Notes under the pieces: generated by a model
What the model was told of the DNA's origin: nothing
Database searches by the model: none
What the model saw: the letters and a program-made list of their open reading frames with translations, nothing else
Translations under genes and position numbers: made by a program
Part shown: one piece after another, positions 59,043 to 64,000 of the stretch
How the letters are laid out: every line of letters starts with the position of its first letter
Numbering within the stretch: the first letter of the stretch is position 1
Source: Mycobacterium sp. ITM-2016-00317
GTDB taxonomy: Bacteria; Actinomycetota; Actinomycetes; Mycobacteriales; Mycobacteriaceae
DNA: 64,000 nucleotides
NCBI RefSeq assembly: GCF_002968295.1
Contig: NZ_CP134399.1
Span: 4,712,001-4,776,000 of the forward strand
Reading direction: 5' to 3'

Positions 59043-59729
59043 TCACGTGCCCCTGGTGTCGATCACCTTGGCCGCGACGTCGACGAGCTTGGTGTTGGTG
59101 TCCTGCGAGAGGCGCCGCAGCATCTCGAATGCCGCCACGTCGTCGACGTTGAAGCGCTCCATGATGATGCCCTTGGCCTGACCGATGCGGTCCCGTGTCG
59201 ACAGCGCCGAGACCAACTGCTCGCTCTCCCTGCTGGCCAGGATCGCTGCGGCCGCGTGCGCGGCCAGCACAGCGCCGATCGTCTCCGCCTCACCGTCGAA
59301 CGCGTTGGGCGTGAGCGCGAAGAGGTTCAGCGCGCCCGCGGTCTGAGCGGTGGTGTACAGCTTGAACGACAGTCCGCTCAGCACGCCGATCTTGAGGACC
59401 GCGGCGGTATACCGGGGCCAGCGCTGCTCGGTCCGGAAGTCGTCGGTACGCACGATCAACTGATCCAGGGCCGCGTCCAGACACGGTCCTTCGTGGTACA
59501 GCATCTGCAGCTCGTCGAGCTTGTGCGGCAACTCGGAGGTGCCCGCCACCGATTCGAACCGGCCCTCTTTGCCGACGAACAACACGCCCGCGGCATCGGT
59601 ACCGGGGATCAGCTCCATGACCTCCTTGGTGACATCGGAGAGCACATCCTCGACGCGGCGAGGGGCTGCCACCGATCGCGCCAACTCCGCCATTCGCGTG
59701 GCGAGGGCATGGCTCACTGTTTCGTCCAT
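59043..59729 (-). CDS. GAF-ANTAR domain protein
   Basis: A 228-residue regulator with an N-terminal GAF sensor domain (about residues 25-160; ELIPGTDAAGVLFV, GVLSGLSFKLYT) and a C-terminal ANTAR RNA-binding domain (about 165-220; LSTRDRIGQAKGIIMERF, AFEMLRRLSQDTNTKL). ANTAR proteins of this layout bind paired hairpins in nascent RNA and prevent termination. The ligand sensed by GAF is unknown. ATG 59729 is chosen; GTG 59738 is too near the AGGGGAG. It lies between two catabolic operons. Confidence 0.88.
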   Translation of the reverse strand: MDETVSHALATRMAELARSVAAPRRVEDVLSDVTKEVMELIPGTDAAGVLFVGKEGRFESVAGTSELPHKLDELQMLYHEGPCLDAALDQLIVRTDDFRTEQRWPRYTAAVLKIGVLSGLSFKLYTTAQTAGALNLFALTPNAFDGEAETIGAVLAAHAAAAILASRESEQLVSALSTRDRIGQAKGIIMERFNVDDVAAFEMLRRLSQDTNTKLVDVAAKVIDTRGT

Positions 59730-59908
59730 GGGGTACACACTCCCCTACTCGGCGCCCCCACGTACACACCGCCGGGTTTGCGTCACCCGGATGGGGGCAA
59801 TGCAGGGCGGCAGACACCGACGATGGTCGACCGTCTTCGGTGTTGAGGTCTCGTCGGTTCAGACAGCAGCCGACGGGGCCGCCCTTTTAGTCACTCTGTT
59901 AGTTGTAG

Positions 59909-59914
59909 TACGTT
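59909..59914 (+). promoter_or_regulatory. -10 element for the thiolase operon
   Basis: TACGTT fits TANNNT and ends seven bases before GTG 59922, so the mRNA is probably leaderless. AGTTG...CAACT flanks it as a possible dyad (59901-59921). Confidence 0.4.
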
Positions 59915-59921
59915 CCCAACT

Positions 59922-61142
59922 GTGAGCGGTGCGACCGGTGTGTGGATCCTGGGCGGCTACCAGAGCGATTTCGCGCGCAACTACGCCCGGGAAGGGCTCG
60001 ATTTCGCCAGGCTGACCGCCGAGGTCGTCGACGCGACATTGCACGCGGCGAAGATGGACGCCGAGGACATCGGCGTCGTCCATGTCGCCAACGCGTTCGG
60101 TGAGATGTTCGCCCGCCAGGGTCACCTCGGCGCCATGCCCGCGACCGTCAACGCAGGTCTGTGGGGCACTCCCGCGGTGCGCCACGAAGCGGCATGCGCA
60201 TCGGGCAGCGCCGCGACACTCGCCGCGCTCGCCGATCTCCGGTCGGGCGCCTACTCCAGCGCCCTGGTGGTCGGGGTGGAGCTGGAGAAGACGGTCCCCG
60301 GTGACACCGCGACCTCGATCCTCGGAGCGGCGGCCTGGACCGGGCACGAGGGCCTGGACGCGAAATACCTGTGGCCGCACATGTTCGAGGCCGTCGCCGC
60401 GGAGTACGACCGGCGCTACGGACTCGACGAGGCCCATCTCCATGCCATCGCGGCGCTGAACTACGCCAACGCCAAGGCCAACCCGCGGGCACAGACCCGG
60501 CACTGGTCCGTCCCCGATCCCGTCACCGCCGACGACGTCACCAACCCCGTGGTCGAGGGCAGGCTTCGCCGCCTGGACTGCAGCCAGCTCACCGACGGCG
60601 GCGCCGGCGTGGTACTGGTCAGCGACGACTGGCTGCGCGAGCACCCCGGCGCGCGCCCGCTCGGCCGCATCGACGGCTGGGGGCACCGCACCGTGGGCCT
60701 GGGATTGCAGCAGAAGCTGGACCACTCCGCGGGGGACCCCTACGTGCTGCCCCATGTGCGCGCCGCCGTGCACGACGCGTTCGGCCGCGCCGGCGTCACC
60801 CTCGACGACGTCGACGGTTTCGAGGTACACGACTGCTTCAGCCCGAGCGAGTACCTGGCGATCGACCACATCGGCCTCACCGGGCCCGGTGAGTCGTGGC
60901 AGGCGATCGAGCAGGGCGAGATCCAGATCGGCGGCCGGCTCCCCATCAACCCGAGCGGCGGGCTGATCGGGGGCGGACACCCGGTCGGCGCGTCCGGGGT
61001 GCGGATGCTGCTGGACGCGGCGCGGCAGGTCAGCGGCACCGCCGGGGGCTACCAGGTCGACGACGCGAAGACTTTCGCCACCTTGAACTTCGGCGGCAGC
61101 ACCGCCACCACCGTCAGCTTCGTCGTCGGAAGGACCCCGTGA
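59922..61142 (+). CDS. Thiolase (acetyl-CoA acetyltransferase, SCP2 type)
   Basis: A 406-residue thiolase. The nucleophilic Cys is present in HEAACASGSAATLAAL, and the C-terminal GGLIGGGHPVGASG carries the His; VHDCFSPSEY is the second conserved loop. This contrasts with the Cys-less thiolase-like protein at the start of the window. It cleaves or forms a beta-ketoacyl-CoA. Its stop overlaps the start of the carotenoid oxygenase gene (GTGA), so both enzymes probably serve one pathway. Confidence 0.88.
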   Translation: MSGATGVWILGGYQSDFARNYAREGLDFARLTAEVVDATLHAAKMDAEDIGVVHVANAFGEMFARQGHLGAMPATVNAGLWGTPAVRHEAACASGSAATLAALADLRSGAYSSALVVGVELEKTVPGDTATSILGAAAWTGHEGLDAKYLWPHMFEAVAAEYDRRYGLDEAHLHAIAALNYANAKANPRAQTRHWSVPDPVTADDVTNPVVEGRLRRLDCSQLTDGGAGVVLVSDDWLREHPGARPLGRIDGWGHRTVGLGLQQKLDHSAGDPYVLPHVRAAVHDAFGRAGVTLDDVDGFEVHDCFSPSEYLAIDHIGLTGPGESWQAIEQGEIQIGGRLPINPSGGLIGGGHPVGASGVRMLLDAARQVSGTAGGYQVDDAKTFATLNFGGSTATTVSFVVGRTP

Positions 61143-62683
61143 CCATGGCTTTGCGCCCCCACCCCGAGATCGTGGGCAAGTTCCTGTCGACACTTCCCGA
61201 GGACGACGACCACCCCTACCGCACCGGACCGTGGCGGCCGCAGACCAGCGAGTGGGACGACGACGACGTGCGCGTCGTGGAGGGGCAGATCCCGGCCGAT
61301 CTCGACGGGGTGTACCTGCGCAACACCGAGAACCCACTGCACCCGGCGCTGAAGTACTACCACCCGTTCGACGGCGACGGCATGCTGCACATCGTCGGGT
61401 TCCGGGACGGGAAGGCGTTCTACCGCAACAGGTTCGTCCGCACCGACGGGTTCGCTGCGGAGAACGAGGCCGGCGGCCCGCTCTGGCCCGGGATCGCCGA
61501 ACCGATCGAGTTGGCCCGCCGCGACCACGGCTGGGGCGCGCGCACCCTGATGAAAGACGCGTCGTCCACCGACGTCGTCGTGCACCGCGGTGTCGCGCTG
61601 ACCAGCCACTACCAGTGCGGCGACCTCTACCGCATCGACCCCTGCACCGGTGCGGACCTCGGCAAGGAGGACTGGCACGGCACCTTCCCGGCCGATTGGG
61701 GGGTGTCCGCTCACCCGAAGGTCGACGACCGCACCGGCGAACTGTTGTTCTTCAACTACAGCAAGCAGGCGCCCTACCTGCGTTACGGCATCGTCAGCCC
61801 CGCCGGCGAGGTGGTGCACAACGTCGACGTGCCGCTGCCCGGCCCGCGGCTGCCGCACGACATGGCCTTCACCGAGAACTACGTGATCCTCAACGACTTC
61901 CCGATGTTCTGGGACACCGCGCTGCTCGAGCACAACATCCATCTGCCCCGATTCCACCGCGACCTGCCCTCACGGTTCGCCGTCGTCCCCCGCCGCGGGG
62001 ACACCTCGCAGATCATGTGGTTCGAGACCGACCCCACCTACGTCCTGCACTTCCCCAACGCCTACGAGGACGGCGACGAGATCGTGCTGGAAGGGTTCTT
62101 CCAGGGCGATCCGGAGCCGACCCAGGGCGTCGACAACGGGATGAGCCGCAAGTGGCAGCAGATCTTCCGCAGCCTCTCGCTGGACGGCATGCAGACCCGG
62201 CTGCACCGGTGGCGCTTCAACCTCGTCACCGGGCAGGCGCGCGAAGAGCGGTTGTCCGACAGCTTCACCGAGTTCGGCATGATCAACCCCGATTACGCCG
62301 GACGGCCGCACCGCTTCACCTACGCGGCCAGCGGTAAACCGGGCTGGTTCCTGTTCGACGGTCTGGTCCGCCACGACCTGCACACCGGTGCCGAACAGCA
62401 CTTCGGATTCGGCGACGGGGTCTTCGGCAGCGAGACCGCGATGGCGCCGCGGGTCGGCGGCCAAGCCGAAGACGACGGCTACTTGATCACGCTCACCACC
62501 GACATGACGGCCGACCAGTCGTACTGCCTGGTGTTCGACGCGGCCCGGGTCGAGGACGGCCCGGTCTGCAAACTGCAACTGCCCGAACGGATCTCCAGCG
62601 GCACGCACTCAACGTGGGCGCCGGGCGCCGACCTGCCCCGGTGGCGCGACGCCGACGAAGCGGCCGCCGCGATCGGCCTGTAG
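61139..62683 (+). CDS. Carotenoid/stilbene cleavage oxygenase
   Basis: A 514-residue member of the carotenoid cleavage dioxygenase family, a seven-bladed propeller with non-haem iron held by four histidines. Candidates are the His in SAHPKVDD, LPHDMAF, YVLHFPNAY and SGTHSTWAPG, and LRNTENP is the family N-terminal block. Bacterial members cut carotenoids or stilbenes such as lignostilbene into aldehydes. GTG 61139 is chosen since GGAAGGA is four bases upstream and it overlaps the thiolase stop; ATG 61145 is an alternative. The neighbouring benzoylformate decarboxylase fits an aromatic substrate, but this is inference. Confidence 0.88.
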   Translation: MTMALRPHPEIVGKFLSTLPEDDDHPYRTGPWRPQTSEWDDDDVRVVEGQIPADLDGVYLRNTENPLHPALKYYHPFDGDGMLHIVGFRDGKAFYRNRFVRTDGFAAENEAGGPLWPGIAEPIELARRDHGWGARTLMKDASSTDVVVHRGVALTSHYQCGDLYRIDPCTGADLGKEDWHGTFPADWGVSAHPKVDDRTGELLFFNYSKQAPYLRYGIVSPAGEVVHNVDVPLPGPRLPHDMAFTENYVILNDFPMFWDTALLEHNIHLPRFHRDLPSRFAVVPRRGDTSQIMWFETDPTYVLHFPNAYEDGDEIVLEGFFQGDPEPTQGVDNGMSRKWQQIFRSLSLDGMQTRLHRWRFNLVTGQAREERLSDSFTEFGMINPDYAGRPHRFTYAASGKPGWFLFDGLVRHDLHTGAEQHFGFGDGVFGSETAMAPRVGGQAEDDGYLITLTTDMTADQSYCLVFDAARVEDGPVCKLQLPERISSGTHSTWAPGADLPRWRDADEAAAAIGL

Positions 62684-63570
62684 TTGCCCGCGCCGCCCAA
62701 CGCCGTCGCCCGCATGCTGGGCCTGCTCGCCGACGAGTGGACGCTGCTGATCATCCAGCGGGCGATGTTGGGGGCGCGCCGCTACGGCGACTTCGTGGAG
62801 GCGCTGCCGGTGTCCAACGCGGTGTTGTCGGGCCGGCTGAACTCGCTGACCACCGACGAACTCCTGGTCCGCAGCCGATATCAGGACAACCCTCCGCGTT
62901 TCGAGTACCTGCTCACCCCGAAGAGCCGTTCGCTGTGGCCGATCCTGACCTCGATCTGGGAATGGGAACGCCGCTGGGTGCCCGAGCACACCGAGCCGCT
63001 GCCCGGCATGCGCCACCGCGGATGCGGGCGGCCGTTCCGGCCCGAGGTGACATGCCGGTCGTGTGACGAGCGGCCGGGGCAGACGACGTGGCCGCCCGGT
63101 GGGGCCCCAGCGGATCGTGGGAGCGGTCGATACCGTCGGGCACCAACCGCAGGCGGTCCAGCGGCCGCCGCTCCGGTGCCGCGCTGCTGTTTCCACAGAC
63201 CATGAGCGTGCTCGGCGATCGGTGGGCGTTCGCGCTGCTGGTCGCCGCGTTCGTCGGAGCCGGCCGGTTCACCGACTTCCAGACGCAGTTGGGTGCGCCA
63301 CCGGCCACCATCGCCGGGCGTTTGGCGGTGTTCACCGACGAGGGAATCCTCACCCAGCACGACAACCGTTACCTGCTCACCGACAAGGGGCGGGCCTTCT
63401 TTCCGGTCCTGGTGTGCGCGCTGGCGTGGGCGCAACGGTGGTTTCCGTCCCCCGAGGGGCGGGCGGTGGCGCTGACCCACGCGTCGTGCGGACGCACGTT
63501 CACCCCGGCCCTGGTCTGCGATCAGTGCGGGGGCCGCCTCCGCGGCACCCAGATCGAACCCGTTTCGTAG
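62684..63570 (+). pseudogene. Tandem HxlR-type winged-helix regulator, frameshifted
   Basis: Two HxlR-like winged helix domains follow each other. The first (LLADEWTLLIIQRAMLGARRY, SNAVLSGRLNSL) is in the frame starting at TTG 62684. The second (VLGDRWAFALLVAAFVGAGRF, PPATIAGRLAVFTDEG) is in another frame from about 63070 to 63570. Each domain ends in a Cys-containing block (GCGRPFRPEVTCRSC; SCGRTFTPALVCDQC). One missing base near 63065-63070 would join them as one protein of about 295 residues. It follows the carotenoid oxygenase stop directly and is the likely regulator of that operon if intact. Confidence 0.72.
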
Positions 63571-63602
63571 TGCCGGCACCGCCTGCGGCGGACAATGTGG
63601 TG

Positions 63603-64000
63603 ATGACCTCCTTCGAGAACCGGCCCCACAGTGCACTTCTCGTCGTCGACGTGCAGAACCTCGTGGTCGACGGCGCCCACCGCAGTACCGAGGTCGTCGC
63701 CACCATCGCATCGCTGATCGAGCGGGCGCGCCGCGAACACGTGCCTGTGGTGTGGATCCGCCATCACGATGCCGACCTCGTCCGGGGCAGCGCTGGCTGG
63801 CAGATCGTCGACGAATTGTCCCCCGGCGACGGGGAACCGGTGATCGACAAGAGCTACGGCGACGCGTTCGAGGACACCGATCTGGACAGCGTGCTGGCCG
63901 ACAGGGCGGTGGGGGCTCGTGGTCACCGGCGCGGAAACCGATGCGTGCGTTCGCTCGACGCTGCACGGCGCCTTCACCCGCGGCTACGACGTGACCCTGG
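63603..64000 (+). pseudogene. Isochorismatase-family cysteine hydrolase, frameshifted and cut by the window end
   Basis: The frame from ATG 63603 encodes ALLVVDVQNLVVDGAHR with the catalytic Asp and IDKSYGDAFEDTDL. Just after VLADRAVG the frame shifts: the expected LVVTGAETDACVRSTLHGAF with the nucleophilic Cys continues in the next frame from about 63917. One G too many in the GGGGG run at 63912-63916 explains it. The family hydrolyses isochorismate, nicotinamide or N-carbamoyl compounds; the substrate here is unknown. The gene runs off the window. Confidence 0.75.

Overview
This window is high-GC actinobacterial DNA, most likely from a fast-growing Mycobacterium (Mycolicibacterium-like). 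The left half keeps the gene neighbourhood that M. tuberculosis has around Rv0937c-Rv0953c: ku, ligD, an F420-type oxidoreductase, an Fpg/Nei glycosylase, an SDR, pgi, chorismate mutase, uvrD1, an M23 peptidase, sucC, sucD and a second F420-type oxidoreductase. Further right lie orthologues of the sigK-rskA neighbourhood. The species cannot be named from the sequence alone.

Layout. 1-2.9 kb: end of an F420 oxidoreductase, a secreted protein and a thiolase-like protein. 3.0-5.3 kb: two overlapping P-loop ATPase genes behind four tandem 16-bp repeats; no M. tuberculosis counterpart is recalled at this place. 5.4-20.7 kb: conserved central metabolism and DNA repair (sucCD, uvrD1, chorismate mutase, pgi, fpg-like) mixed with an O-acyltransferase, an aldehyde dehydrogenase and a self-regulated XRE/membrane-protein pair. 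20.7-29.7 kb: a KstR-box oxidoreductase, a glycosyltransferase, a methyltransferase behind two tiny coupled ORFs, an acidic-tailed protein, RNase HI, and a DUF1772/TetR pair. 29.75-33.8 kb: an accessory patch, partly of low GC. It holds a LuxR remnant, an SOS-box HNH endonuclease of the 13E12 type, a 270-bp copy of part of ligD, a hydrolase-MerR operon and about 390 bp of gene-poor DNA. 33.8-38.0 kb: the NHEJ genes ligD and ku with a PfkB kinase. 38.2-48.5 kb: a second KstR-box operon (SDR plus DapB-like reductase), two tandem small secreted proteins, MntH, a two-domain gamma-glutamyl enzyme, a serine hydrolase, DUF1365-sigK-rskA, a YbdK-type ligase, an F420 oxidoreductase and tRNA-Arg(CCU). 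48.5-57.2 kb: transporter and regulator/enzyme pairs (GntR, two TetR, LysR) and small secreted proteins including a haemophore. 57.3-64 kb: a catabolic-looking group of benzoylformate decarboxylase, GAF-ANTAR protein, thiolase, carotenoid oxygenase, tandem HxlR regulator and isochorismatase.

Regulation is unusually readable here. Many genes start six to eight bases after a TANNNT hexamer with no Shine-Dalgarno, as expected for leaderless mycobacterial mRNAs. Candidate operators are visible for CRP, KstR (two), LexA, MerR, XRE, two TetR proteins and a GntR protein. Chorismate mutase is preceded by a short ORF with clustered aromatic codons and by a hairpin, which looks like an attenuator.

Four coding regions (SDR at 38.3 kb, mdlC, the HxlR protein and the isochorismatase) are each interrupted by one frameshift in an otherwise well-preserved sequence. 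Sequencing indels are a serious alternative to true pseudogenes. The best candidates for something undescribed are the 16-bp-repeat ATPase pair, the aromatic leader of chorismate mutase, and the fused gamma-glutamyl cyclotransferase/poly-gamma-glutamate hydrolase.
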